From assembly GCA_006176705.1 (NCBI GenBank), contig QRFJ01002293.1, forward strand, positions 174,071-238,070: a stretch of DNA of 64,000 bases. Reading direction: 5' to 3'. This DNA is from Cocos nucifera. Taxonomy: Eukaryota; Streptophyta; Magnoliopsida; Arecales; Arecaceae. Positions 10,453-21,643 of the stretch are shown here, piece after piece (the first letter of the stretch is position 1; every line of letters begins with the position of its first letter). Below the pieces are notes generated by a model. That model did no database searches and was not told where the DNA came from. It saw only the letters and a program-made list of their open reading frames with translations. The translations under genes and the position numbers were made by a program.

Positions 10453-11152
10453 CTGGAAGATACATCCAAATTGTGTCTCAAAGCAATTAGTCCTATGACC
10501 CCTCACAAGGTCTACCCTTGCCAAGATTTTGCTAAATTAAAATACTATTGAACACAGGTTCTGAGTTTAAGAGTGGTCAATCCCATCTTAACTCATATAC
10601 TGACTCCTCAAGTACTTGACTGTATCCAAAAATCTTTCATCATTGAATTAGAAATTTTGGTGGTTCGACACCAAAATATAGTGAGTTGCTTGGAAGTCAC
10701 CATAGTGATCTCAGATCGGAGGAACACTTATGCCAATATTCCATCAGAGTGATTTTTGATAGCAGAAAAGTTCTGAAGTCAGTTACGTTCAGTGCAAATG
10801 TACCCCTACATCTCACTTCAATGCCATACCAGTGTCTCCACATTCTTTCGTTAAGAGGACAACCAACCTATATAGCACACAATGATCTATACTTGATAAC
10901 ATTATTGTCCTTAGTAACAATGTATCATTTGGTCACAAACAATTTTAAGGACTAAACAATAAATCCTTTTTTGTTGATTCTAAATAGTCCTAAGGACTTC
11001 ATCATAATAGATAGAAGTTCATTAGAAGATGAAAGATTTATGATGAAAAAGCTAGAATAATTTTTATTGAATTAATAATTCATATACATTTATATAAAAA
11101 TAGCTCAATCATCAATAGGCTGATGATTGGCTTTGGGACACTTTTTCCAACA
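10453..11152 (-). repeat. LTR-A, upstream part (U3) of the 5' LTR of element A
   Basis: Continues LTR-A after gypsy1; joined lengths are 1473 plus 700 bp. The minus-strand start TGTTGGAAAAAGTGTCCCAA matches the starts of LTR-B and LTR-C. The plus-strand ORF 10686-10955 falls in LTR sequence that recurs at 58440-58700 and 63000-63220, and resembles no protein I know. Confidence 0.82.
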
Positions 11153-11330
11153 TGAAGACCTTCGGTTGCTTAAAGAAGAGGGAAGAGTGAAAAGCTATGC
11201 AAACATATAATTCAAATGAACTTATCAAAATAAAATTTTCATTAAAATAAAATATTCAATACGTGAAAAAGTCTGTAAGACCAATTACAAAAAATGAAAA
11301 ATAAAAGAGAGAAAAAAAGAAGCTAAAACC

Positions 11331-12224
11331 CTATTCGGAGTTGGACTTTGGGCTGCCAGCATCAGCTAACACCAAAGACAACTTCAAGTCTTTGATCTTC
11401 TCTTCGAGTTTTTGTTGAACCGTCAAACTTTCACTCAGCAACTTCTTATGCCTCTGCAAGTGATCCTCAACTTTCCTTAACTTTTTTCTTAGCATAGCCA
11501 ACTTGGCCTCTGCATCCTTCACAGTATCCTATTGATAGACCATTTGTATCTTAAACTCCTACACTTCCTTTCGGATATTCCTGAACAAGGTGGATAAGTC
11601 CTTCAGAGAACTCCATAAACATAGGACCTCTATCGAGTCCTTGCTAGAGCTGGCTCAGACCCCTTCAGTTAATTATCATCGAAGACTAGCAATCTCATCA
11701 TCGGCCTTTCAGAGCTTCCCCTTGAGATTGGTGACTTGGCCACACCAGTCACGTCTGTATTCATTATGGAAATCCTCAATTACTTGTAATTGATTTTGGA
11801 GCTCGGAGAACTTCTTTATCTAGTCCTAGCCGTACTCCTCCCAACTGGTTGACCATGTTGAGCTTTCTTCGAGTAACCAAATCTTTTCTTGCGCGGCCTT
11901 CAACTCGACTTCTAGAGAAGTTGCCTTGGCCATTAGCGCCCATGCCTTATCACTACCAAGCTTCTTCAACTATTCCAACTCCTTTGTTAGATGGCACTTT
12001 TTATTGATATAGTCCATAGCATCTTTTCTATGGACATGACGAAGATGAGTAACTTCAATTGTAGCCTCGGAATAATGTTTCTTCAACCTCTGAAGCTCGT
12101 CCTATGCTTTTTCTAATTTCTTCTTACCTTGATGAGCCTCTTTCCTTAGGCTCTTTATGTGAGACTTCAAGAGGACACCCTGAGGAAGGGGATCGGCTTC
12201 GATAAGAGACTGCACTTGAAGCAT
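11331..12224 (-). pseudogene. Antisense ORF-b of the Tat-like fragment: coiled-coil protein, decayed
   Basis: From the ATG at 12224 (MLQVQSLIEADPLPQG) one frame runs for 297 codons to TAA at 11331 without any frameshift. It is broken only by about ten stops, most of which fit a change from CAG, CAA or CGA. The protein is rich in Lys, Glu and Leu with heptad-like spacing. The last 63 residues (11331-11522, MKDAEAKLAMLRKKLRK) are an intact stretch of predicted coiled coil. It resembles the coiled-coil tails of plant gypsy additional ORFs. It could be a second exon or separate C-terminal part of ORF-a. No catalytic motif is seen. Confidence 0.5.
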
Positions 12225-12342
12225 GAAAATATCAGCACATAGATTTCATAGAAGAAAAATTCATTCTCAAAATTGACTTCATTGATCAAAATATTTTTGA
12301 TACAAGAGGGAAAAATAAAAAAAAATACAAAAGTAGGAGGTC

Positions 12343-14356
12343 TCAGACCTCTGGGAGAATGGTGGAAGAGTTCGATGTGGCCTCAGTCGGTGCAGGCCCT
12401 TCAACAATGTTAGGAGTAGAGGAGGTTGGAAGTATGGCGGAAGCTGGCTTAGCAGGCAGGTGGTCGGTTGCAATGGTAGATGGATCCACCGCCTCCTCAA
12501 AAGCCCCCTTATACAAGAAGTTGAGGTCGAGCTTCAAAAATTTGCCAGCCATCCCGCTTTCATGGAGCTTGTAACCTTTGTTGAAGGTCTCTTAGCCGAA
12601 TTTAATATTCAGGTCTCTTATTTCAGAAGAGATCTTGAACTCTTCTATCATCTTGGCCATCACCTTCAAGATCTGCCTCAAAGTCTGCTCCTTTAACTTA
12701 GCAGCCTCGACTTCAGCCTTCCTCCTCCACTCTTCTTCCAGGTCCAAAGTAGCTCTCAACTCCACTGATTTTTCTTTCTCTTTGCAAAGCGCTTCTTGGA
12801 GGACCTCAACCTTGGTGGATTTTCCCTTCAAGAAGCAATCAACTTCATCCTTCTCCTTAAGTAGGAGCTCAACTTTGGCCCAATGATCTTCTTGGGCCTT
12901 CACCAACTCCGACCTCAAGCAGTTTGGTGATCTGATGTAGCCCTATAGTTAATGGCCCATCTATTTAAAAACATATACATAATGATGAAATGAAGTGTGC
13001 GGACAAGAAAATATTGAGAAAGTCAAAGAGAAAAAGAAGGATGAAGTGACTACCTCGAGAAAAAATCCAAGTGAATCCCAGGCGCATTGGTTGACATCAG
13101 CGTCTACAATCCTATCTATAACTTCAGGTATGGTAAACCCATCAACCAAACCCAGGATGACTTCATGGTTGTTAAAGGGGTTCTTTCCTATTTCTTCATC
13201 GAAGCTGTTGGGCCCATTGTGATGGACCTTCCTCAAAGCCCTCTTTGCCTTCTTTTTTCCCGCCTCTTTCTCCCCTCTAGGGGAGGCCTTGAAATTTGGG
13301 CCTTGACGGGAGGGCTCGATGGCATTGGAGGAACAACGGCCTCAGTAGTAGTGCCAAACTCAATAGTGGAAGGAGCTTCGGCTTTGAGGGCAACTTCAGA
13401 GACACCCACTATGCTGACGGGGGCCACAGAGCTCATGGCGTCCACCTTTGTGGGTGCCTTACCTTTCCTCTTGCAAGCTGGGAGCCCCCTTATGAGCATT
13501 TCAACTGCCTGGACATCTATTTCTATAGTGAATAAGACAAGAGCATGGTCAGAGAGGAGAAGGAGAAAGAAAAGAAGTAACCCACAACTTTGGTCGGGTA
13601 CCTATCGGATTCAAGGGACTAAGGTCAAGGTTAAATAGAGTTTGTTCTTTTATTAGCTGAACACAAGAGAAGCTTAAAAATCTTTGATTTTACTAACCAA
13701 CTCCCGATCCTCTTTTTCTAACCCTGGAGCTCGATGGACAGAATCCCTCAGGTTTCCCCAAAAAGGAAGTACTAAATCTAAGGTCCGATAAGAAATGAAG
13801 ATGAATTTCTCTTTTCAGTTATGGATAGAGGAGGGAGCATCCTTGAGCAATCCCTTCTTGTCGAATTGAGGTGAAATACACCACCAGTTCTTTGCAGTAG
13901 GGTGATGCTTAAAGATAAAGTAAGTTTGGAAGAGTGAAATAGTGGGTTGAACTTCGACGGATATGCTAAGAGCAAGAAACCCTATTATGAACCTAAAGAA
14001 GTTCAATACTACAGAAGCTAAAGAGATATCAAGAAAATGAAAAAGAGCTACAACAAAAGTGGGGAGAGGAAGCCATAATCCAACGTAGAAGGCTTTCAAA
14101 TATAAGCAGAACTGACCTAAAGGAGGGGCACAAGCTCGACCACTTGGTCCAAAAATTTTCAACTCGTATTCAGCGGGCACCCATATTGGATCCTAATCAA
14201 TGGCAGATCGTCAATGGTTAGGGAGCATGGGATGGTTCCCAGTATGAAATTTGGCTGAGGTGCCATAGGTTTAGGCTCCATTTTGGTCTCAGGGTTTGAG
14301 GAATATGGGTCAATCAGACTCCTAGAATCACTAGACTAAGAAACTTCGGATGACAT
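12343..14356 (-). pseudogene. Antisense ORF-a of the Tat-like fragment: 'putative gypsy-type transposon' domain protein
   Basis: Reading leftward from the ATG at 14356 (MSSEVS, then a stop), the parts are as follows. 13815-14180 (frame +1 to the start) has PAEYELKIFGPSGRACAPPL, then GQFCLYLKAF, and HHPTAKNWW. This is the pattern of the plant domain called putative gypsy-type transposon (Transposase_28). A short charged stretch follows to about 13690, then a Pro/Ala/Ser linker (13233-13499). 12961-13236 contains VIDRIVDADVNQCAWDSLGF. 12592-12918 is a strongly charged coiled coil (KAQEDHWAKVELLLKEKDE). 12343-12552 is a tail ending at a TGA. At least two frameshifts and several stops break it. 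No enzyme motif is visible and its role is unknown. Confidence 0.6.
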
Positions 14357-15005
14357 CTAAATCAAATAAAATCTGGTAAAATCCCCAAAAAAACCTAGAG
14401 AAAAAGGGACAGAAAAAACCTAGAAAGGGAAAATGGCGAAAGCTCACCTAGAAGAATCCAAAGAAGTTCTGAAAAATATAGGAAAGCCAAAAATCAAGAA
14501 AACAAGGATGAGGGACTGACTTAGGTTGATAAAAAAACTCATGGAGTAGATCAAAAGAGATGGAGAACAATCGAAAGAGTGCTGATGGCCGAGGACGTCG
14601 TGAGGGAATAGGACCAACAAAGACGGGATGCTCGGGGATGCCAGAAGATGGGAAAGAGCAGAAGGAGTGCACAAATGAGGGTGAGAGGCTATGGAGGAAG
14701 GAGAGATTTAAATAGAAGAACAGAACCAGAGAAAGTTATGATTGTAAGGCTCTTTCAGCTAACCCTAGCCCGCAATGCATCCCACTTGTGCTTGCTACCT
14801 AATGGAACAATAATTATATTGTACTTTGAGCTCCGTGATAGATGGGTTTTCAAGGGAAGTTGTCTTTTCAGGTTATTCAACATCAAACATTCGGTGCCAA
14901 TTCAAAAAGAGACAAAAGGATGCATTTTCCAAGAGTGGAAAGCTGCCAAGGGACTTTGACTTCAACAACTTTTTTGTACTCTCTTCATTTGAAATTCAAA
15001 CTCGA
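14357..15005 (+). other. Spacer between antisense ORFs and purine tract
   Basis: No coding family recognised. Several overlapping ORFs of 60-100 codons occur on both strands (14444-14674 minus, 14648-15060 plus) but resemble nothing I know and lack partners. The region probably holds the untranslated end of the Tat-like element and any antisense promoter for ORF-a. Confidence 0.4.
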
Positions 15006-15020
15006 GAGTAGGGGGACAAG
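15006..15020 (+). promoter_or_regulatory. Polypurine tract of the Tat-like element
   Basis: Plus strand GAGTAGGGGGACAAG directly precedes TGTTAGGAG, the LTR start. G-rich tracts of this form before the 3' LTR are usual in Tat-type elements. It sets the element's polarity as plus, opposite to the neighbouring ORFs. Confidence 0.62.
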
Positions 15021-16065
15021 TGTTAGGAGAAAAGTAATCTTTGCCGAAGTTTTTGGCTAAGGTCTTTAGCCACCAACCTTCATTCATTGGAATTTACCAA
15101 TCCTCCCAGCTATAGGATTATACAGTAGAACCTCTCAACAGCACATGAAAGTTCGATAGCATGATCTCAGATAATAAGAGGGAACTACTATTTAACTAAC
15201 CTTACTTCTCAACTTGAGATGAGTGGCAAGACCCAAGTTCGGCTCTCCTAACCTTGATTGGTGGTGAGCTTGAAAGATAGTCAAACTTCTTTAGTCATTC
15301 TCCTTCCAGATGAATTCCTTCAATCGTGCTCCTTTCGGACGAACTTCTTCAGTCGCGCTCCTTCTGGACGAACTTCTCCAATCATGCTCCTTTCGGATGA
15401 ATTTCTTTAGTCGCGCTCCTTCCGAACGAACTCCTCCAGTCGCGCTCTTTTCAGATGAACTCCTCCAGTCGCGCTCTTTTCGGATGAACTCCTCCAGTCG
15501 CGCTCCTTTCGGATGAACTCCTCCAGTCGCGCTCCTTTCAAACAAATTCCTCCGATTGTGCTCCTTTTGGATGAATTCCTCCAGTCACACTCCTTTCAAA
15601 GAAACTCCTTCTGTCGCACTTCTTTTGGATGAATTCCTTCAATTGCACTCCTTTCGAATGAATTCCTTCAGTTGTGCTGCTTTCGAACAAACTTCTCTAG
15701 TCATGCTACTTCTAGATGAACTCCTCCAGTCCACTCCTTTTAGATGAACTCCTCCAGTCACACTCCAATTATAGACCTACTTAATCCCTACCATGCCTAT
15801 CGGTGGGAACCACCCAAGAAAACCTCATCAAGTTAGTGATACATAGCAATCACTCTATGAAGGAGGGAGTGTGGAAGCCTTAGATCATAATTTAGGAGGC
15901 ATCAACTTGTGCACAACCCAGGAAGCTTCCAAACCCCGTAAAGCAATTAGACGTTGCCTCTAATAGACCTTGGTCGACCCTTAGTCCGCTATGTACACCA
16001 AAAGTTCCAACCTATGTTCAAACTTCCATAAGAAGATCTACACCACCTACAAGTCACGATAAATG
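15021..16065 (+). repeat. 3' LTR of the Tat-like element, first part
   Basis: Starts TGTTAGGAGAAAAG after the purine tract and is cut at 16065 by the outer copia. It contains a 29-bp tandem array (15292-15770). The last five bases, AAATG (16061-16065), are the left target-site copy for the outer copia. No second copy of this LTR is in the window, so the boundary rests on the tract and TG/CA ends. Confidence 0.58.
15292..15770. repeat. Tandem array, 29-bp unit, about 16 copies
   Basis: Units repeat every 29 bp (starts at 15321, 15350, 15437, 15466, 15495, 15524 and so on). The core is CAGTCGCGCTCCTTTCGGAT followed by GAACTCCTC. The 3' units are more diverged. Because 29 is not a multiple of three and the unit lacks stops, spurious ORFs appear on both strands (15291-15545 minus, 15310-15516 and 15556-15747 plus). 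It is GC-richer than its surroundings. Confidence 0.92.
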
Positions 16066-18358
16066 TGAAGAAAAAAACCTATTTTTTGGATCAGGTTCGT
16101 TCAGATCTGATTGGATCAAGAGGAATATTTTAAAATTTTTTTATCTAAGATTCTAATTAGATTTGAGACTCTTCAGATCTAATCTTATTGATCTGATAAT
16201 AAAAATAAAATAAAAATAAAAATTTAATTTAATTTAATTATATCTTTATTTTGGATAATCCAATTATCCAGTGATGATCCCGATGTTTGTCTGAGGTTCT
16301 AGATGTAGCCACGCAAGCACCTGATCTCATCCAGTATCCACTCGAGCAAGATCTAGAGATCTTCTTCTTCTCAATCAATCCTCCAAAAATTAGATATAGA
16401 TTTGATCTTAAAGGTCTTCAAAACTTTTTTTGAAGAACTATCGTTGTCTCTTGCAGCAGTGCTGCCTTCTTCCTTTCCTGGCGCCTTTCACTTGCTTGGA
16501 TCGCACCTTATTCATGCCCAAAACCCCTTGGGTGTGGAGAAGAGAGAGAGGACCAAAGGGTGGCATGGAGAAAGAGGGAGAGAGGCTTTGTGGCATGGGC
16601 TAAAGGCAAAAGCATTAAAAACCTAGGCGTAGATAGGGTTTATATAGACCCTGCTGTGCCATGCAGTGCCACATCATCCCGACCAATCACGATCCTTTGA
16701 GCAATCAGATCTAAATCTAATTGATGAAATGACATCATCTGATCCAATCAAATGAGAGACCCTCAAAACCCTCCTAAGGTGGCACCAAGACTAGGTCAAA
16801 CAAGAGTTCTTGGCACCACAGAGTTAAATCCCCTGAAGTAACCCTGGAGTCCCATCTATATGGGACTCCTCCTTTATCCTCATGGGATGCATGCCTCCCT
16901 AGGCATGCACCCTCTTTCTGTCTGCATTTAGTAGGGGGACAAGGCCTTAGGTACTCTCCTATAGGTGCATGACACATGGGCAAATGTCCAAGTGTCCAGG
17001 GTCAACATTTGACTAATGTTCGAAAATAGGAATTAGTAGGTGACCGAAAATGGCAGATGTTGTCTTAAATTTATCTCATAAATTAAAACAATCCTTTTTT
17101 AATCTGGACAAGCTTCAGTCAGACCAATTAAAGGTTTTGGAGTGAGTTCAAATACATTTGGCTCAGTCGAGACAAGCTTTAACGATTGTTAAAGGAGAAC
17201 ATTAGGCTCAATCGTGTGCTAGCATGATTTCCTTGAACCTAATTAAATCTTATTCAACTCAGTTGAACTGGGTTAGTCCAATTAATGATATCTAAATACA
17301 AACCCTTGTTTGTGTGACCCAGTTAGGTTCAGTTCCATATGGTAATGGGATATGTCGTGATCTCTATCATCGACATCATCGAAATACCTTTCGATGGATC
17401 AAAACTTTTCGGATTTAGACAACTAGTATTATCGATCATCCAAATCATTCTAATTGCTCCCAAAATCCACCAGTGACACCTAGCAGCATATGGTGGCAAC
17501 CTATCAGAACTGAAAGTGAACATCTTAGTGCAGTTACTTGTGTGATTAGGTTCCTCTATCTTGAGCTTCGATCGGATTAGGGTTAGGATGATCTTGTCAA
17601 ATCCTAATATCCATCATATGAATTAATCATTCGATTCAAGTCCAATGTGAAAACCCTAATAGAAACTCTTTCTATTATTTCACTCTGCCAAGGCCATGGA
17701 CTTATGGACTTAATTCTCATGAACATCATAGGGCTGCTCTTCATCTACCGAGGTAGATAAATCCCCTATTAGTGCAATCCAATTCCTACAATGAACATGC
17801 TATAGCCAACGTACACCTTAGGATTTCGAATGGCTAGGAGATCGAGTTATGGTATAGTCAAACTATAACATCCTCAAGGTGAACTATCAATGCACCTCAG
17901 GTCAAAGAACCGGACACACCACTGTAGCTTCGAGCCAGTCAACAATGAGAAGGTAGACTTCCTCATGACTGCTCGAGGTGGTCACACTCAGTGCCCTCAT
18001 TCTCTAACAAGTACTAGTACTCTCACTCCGGTGTCTCTACACCGTAGACTCAAGACTTATCTATCCTAAAGAAGCAATTTTACATCAACCTTACGGATCA
18101 ATCACCATCCTTATAATGATCCTACGGTCGGGAGCATTTTATGAGTTAATAATGAAAATTTATGTCTCAAAATTTTAACTCTTGAAAATATGAACTATCA
18201 TTACCATTAACTCAAGGAATGTATCACAGACACTTTCAAATACACACTATAATAGAAAATAATCTATTTTATTATTTATAGTCAAAATTATAATTTTGCC
18301 CTTAGAAGTGTATTACAAGGGTCAGCCAATCTGGCTTCTAGGGCACACATATCTAACA
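16066..18358 (-). repeat. 3' LTR of the outer copia
   Basis: A 2293-bp LTR, TGTTAGATATGTGTGCCC at its minus-strand start and TCTTCA at its end. A full copy of the same family in plus orientation is the solo LTR at 41679-43960. ORFs inside (16402-16626, 16774-16983, 17329-17523) have no supported function. Confidence 0.93.
16639..16646 (-). promoter_or_regulatory. TATA box of outer copia 3' LTR
   Basis: Minus strand TATATAAA in GGTCTATATAAACCCT, conserved at 24767-24774 in the 5' LTR. In the solo LTR the matching place has TATAAATA (43373-43380). Confidence 0.65.
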
Positions 18359-18372
18359 AAGTTTTACTTGAC

Positions 18373-18639
18373 CTAAAGCCAATTGGCTACAAATCTAAGT
18401 TCCATCTTCTTAAGGTAGCCTTCGATCTTCTGCTGGCCTAATGGATTTGTAAGTGGGTCTACCGTATTGTCTACGAAGTCGACTTTCTTGACCTCGATGT
18501 AATCTTTCTCGAGATAATCACGGATGAGGTGGTATCGCCACTCAATGTGCTTGAATTTTTGGTGAGACCTTGGCTCCTTGGCAAGGGCTATGGCGCCATT
18601 ATTATCGCAGTATGGAGGAATGGTATTCGATGGCATCAC
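18373..18639 (-). pseudogene. RNase H C-terminal fragment of the outer copia
   Basis: An 88-codon open stretch. It carries YCDNNGAIALAKEPRSHQKF, HIEWRYHLIRDYLEKDYIEV and a DNTVDPLTNPL motif, the standard C-terminal blocks of copia RNase H, which removes RNA from the RNA:DNA hybrid. It ends in a stop 14 bases before the LTR. Confidence 0.85.
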
Positions 18640-19054
18640 TCCGATCTCTATAGTGAACTTCTTATATCATAATGCCTCCTTTACAGCTTCTGATGTAGCG
18701 ATGTACTCTGCTTTCATGGTGGAATCTGTTATCACTATCTGCTTGAAACTCTTTCAACTGACAGCACCACCATTACACATAAATAGACTCCCAGATGTTA
18801 ACTTTTGATCATCTATATCGGACATAAAATTCGAATCTGTATACCCCTAGACTTGGAGTTCTCCATTACCAAAAACTAACAACATATCCTTAGTTCTTCT
18901 CAAGTACTTAAAATACATTTCGTAGAAGTTCAGTGTTCTTCACCTGGATTCGACTGATATCTGCATGTGACACTCACAGCATGGGCTATATCAGGTCGTG
19001 TACATAACATGGCATACATGAGGCTCCCTATTGCTGAAGTATAAGGGATCTTGC

Positions 19055-19825
19055 TCATGCGTTCAATCTCCTTAAGTGTGTTGGGACACATTTTCTTAGA
19101 GAGATGAATGCCATATCTAAAGGCTTGGAGTTTTTCATGCTAAACCTCTTTAGCACTTCCTCTATGTACATCTTCTGTGAAAGATCTAGCATCCTATTCG
19201 GTCTATCTCTATAGATCTTAATTCCTAGAATGAATGATGCTTCTCCTAGGTCTTTCATGAAGAATTCTTTAGATAATCACATTTTAACTATGGTCAACAT
19301 GGAAATATCATTTTCAATAAGGAGGATATCATCTATGTAAAGTATGAGGAAGACAATAGTGCTCCCATTGACCTTTTTGAAAACACATGGTTCCTCCTCA
19401 TTCAGGATGAAATTAAATAATTTGATCATATCATTAAAACGAGTATTTCAGCTCTAAGATGCTTGCTTAAGTCCATATATGGACCTTTGCAGCTTGCATA
19501 CTTTATGAATAGCATCACTGGATGTGAAACCTAATGGTTGTTCCATATAGATATCTTCCTCAAGGTATCCATTTAAGAATGCCATTTTTACGTCCATTTG
19601 CCATATTTAATAATTGAAATAAGCTACAATAGCAAGCAATGTGCGGATGGATTTTAGCATGGCTACTAGAGAAAAGGTATCCTGATAGTCAATGCCTTCA
19701 TGCTGACTATACCTTTTTATCACTAATCTAGCTTTGAATGTCTCCACATTCCCATCTGGACCAATCTTTCTCTTGTAGATCCATTTACACCCAGTAGGTA
19801 CTATACCTTCAGGTGGATCTATCAA
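19055..19825 (-). pseudogene. Reverse transcriptase fragments of the outer copia
   Basis: 19607-19825 holds the RT entry blocks (GCKWIYKRKIGPDGNVETFK, ARLV, TFSLVAMLKSIR). 19055-19258 holds the later MKDLGEASFILGIKIYRDR and LSQKMYIEEVLKRFSMKNSK blocks. Both are in one frame, with a degraded stretch between where the YVDD centre lies (about 19300-19345). Confidence 0.85.
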
Positions 19826-20442
19826 GATTCAGACTTGGTTTGAGTGCATCGAGTCAATTTCTGACTTCATTGCCTCTAACGATTTCTAAGAGTCAATTTT
19901 CAATATCGCCTTGTTATAGATTTTGGGATCATCACCATGAATCCCATTACCTACAAGGAACATTTCCTCTATTTTCTTTGAAATAATACCTAAGTACCTC
20001 TCAGGAGGATGAAAAATCCTTTTCAATCTACGAGGTGGAGGAGGTAGTGATTGTATTGGCTCAACCTGATTTGGTTCCATAAGGTCCTTAGCTCGTTGCT
20101 CTTGGAAGACTTTCTCCTCAAGCTTGATCTGCTTTCCAATGCCACCATCTTGAATAAACTATTTTTCAAGAAAGATGGCATGCCGACTTACAATCACATT
20201 GTGGTCTTCTGGAATGTAGAAATAATATCCTAATGATTCTTTAGGATATCCTATAAATCAAGCTCTAAAGGATTTATAGTCTAACTTGATCGCTTGTTGT
20301 CTTTTGACAAGAGCTGGACAACCCCAAATTCTGAGATGACTCAGACTTGGTTTCTTACCATGCCATATCTCATACGGTGTGGTAGGAATGGTTTTAGAGG
20401 GAACCCTATTCAGTAATATATAGCAGTTAACAAACTATGTCC

Positions 20443-20955
20443 CTAAAGAAAATCAGGGAGGTCTGTGAAGCTCATCATGGATCGAACTATATCTAATAGG
20501 ATCTGATTTCTCCATTCTGAAACCTCTTTGAGTTGAGGTGTTCCAGTTAGAGTCCATTGAGAGACTATGCCATACTGCTTGAGATAGTCCAAAAATTCCC
20601 GACTAAGATATTCACCTTCTCGATCTGATCGAAGAATCTTAATGAATTTTCTAGTTTGCTTTTCCACTTCATGTTTGAATTTCTTAAACTTTTCAAAGGC
20701 TTTAGACTTGTGTCTCATAAGATACACATACTCATACTGAGATAAATCATCGATAAAGGTTATGAAGTAGACAAAGTTGCCTCTAGTCGGCACATTAAAT
20801 GGGTTGCACACATCAGTATGCACTAGGGCAAGTAGATCCATGGCCTTTTTCCCATGTCCTACAAAAGGAAGCTTAGTCATTTTGCCATGAAGACATGATT
20901 CACAAATTGGATATGACTCAGAAGTCAACAGACTTAATAGTTCGATTTTCTCCAA
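20443..20955 (-). pseudogene. Integrase core fragment of the outer copia
   Basis: An open stretch of 170 codons. It contains the end of the zinc-binding region (CESCLHGKMTKLPF), the first catalytic Asp (LVHTDVCNPF), FITFIDDLSQYEYVYLM, the second Asp (ILRSDREGEYLS) and the region of the catalytic Glu (EVSEWRNQILLDIVRSMM). Confidence 0.88.
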
Positions 20956-21279
20956 TTTGTTAATCCTATCTTTTGCTATATGACCTAGTCTTAGGTGCCA
21001 TAGATACCTATCATTTGGACTATCCCTGGGTCATTTTGATCCTATGACATTCACATTTTGCTCGATATTAAAGATAGATACATCAATATGTAACTAGTAG
21101 AGACTGTTAATAAAGAAACCACTTGTAATTTTATTTCTTTTATAAAGAATATTACAATGGTCCTTTAAAAAATTAATTACACAGCCTTCTTGTGCTAAAC
21201 ATAAAATAGAAATTAAATTCCTACTTGTAGCAGGCACATAATAATAATCCTTAAGTATTAAATCTAAGCCAGATGGTAG

Positions 21280-21474
21280 TCAAAGAGGGTAGGTTCCCAC
21301 GGCCACAGCAGCAACCCTTGCTCCATTTTCGATGCGTAGGATCATCTCACCATCCCTTAGCCTCCTGCTATCCTCAAGACCCTGCATGAAAGTGCACAAA
21401 TGAGCACTAGAATCAGAGTCAAACACCCAACTAGATGCAGAAAAAATTATAAGATTTGATTCAATAACGAGCAT
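21280..21474 (-). pseudogene. Protease fragment of the outer copia
   Basis: A 64-codon stretch with SSWVFDSDSSAHLCTFMQGL, which aligns with the copia aspartic protease centre. The catalytic motif is DSD where the family has D-S/T-G; Gly-to-Asp fits one G-to-A change. Confidence 0.75.
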
Positions 21475-21643
21475 ACCTCCAGAAGGACCTATCTCCTTCT
21501 TATTCTTTAGGGTGGCTAGGTATGTAGGACAGTTCCACTTTCAGTGGCCATCAGTATTACAATGAAAATACTTTTCTTTGTCAGCGGCCTTCTTCTTCTT
21601 CAGCTCTGCCATCTTTTTCTTTCCACCTTCTATCTTCCACCTT

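Larger units (their letters stand above)
1..11152 (-). mobile_element. Ty1-copia element A, 5' part (leader and 5' LTR), interrupted by gypsy1
   Basis: The 5' portion of a minus-strand copia element. Its 5' LTR (1994-3466 plus 10453-11152) is followed, reading on the minus strand, by a tRNA-iMet primer site and about 2 kb of leader; gag and pol would lie left of the window. The LTR starts on the minus strand with TGTTGGAAAAAG at 11152 and ends in CA at 1994. The same LTR family recurs at 56447-58927 (minus) and 62750-64000 (plus). Gypsy1 sits inside this LTR. The flank right of 11152 belongs to the Tat-like fragment, so element A was inserted into that. The far target-site copy is outside the window. 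Confidence 0.8.

Noticed and set aside
12359..12886. Plus-strand ORFs opposite the coiled coil of ORF-a
   Set aside because: Mirror frames of a charged, low-complexity coding stretch; no independent support.
12995..13638. Plus-strand ORFs of 75-183 codons
   Set aside because: They overlap ORF-a on the opposite strand and show no family similarity; the minus strand gives the coherent Pro-rich linker and coiled coil.
14444..14674. Two overlapping minus ORFs of 74-76 codons upstream of ORF-a
   Set aside because: Low-complexity Ser/Phe/Leu text, no similarity, and one frame overlaps the other.
15291..15747. Overlapping ORFs on both strands with repetitive peptides
   Set aside because: They are products of the stop-free 29-bp tandem array; the peptides merely repeat the DNA unit in changing frames.
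15292..15770. CRISPR-like array with 29-bp repeats
   Set aside because: Repeats are head-to-tail without unique spacers, in a plant LTR, with no cas genes.
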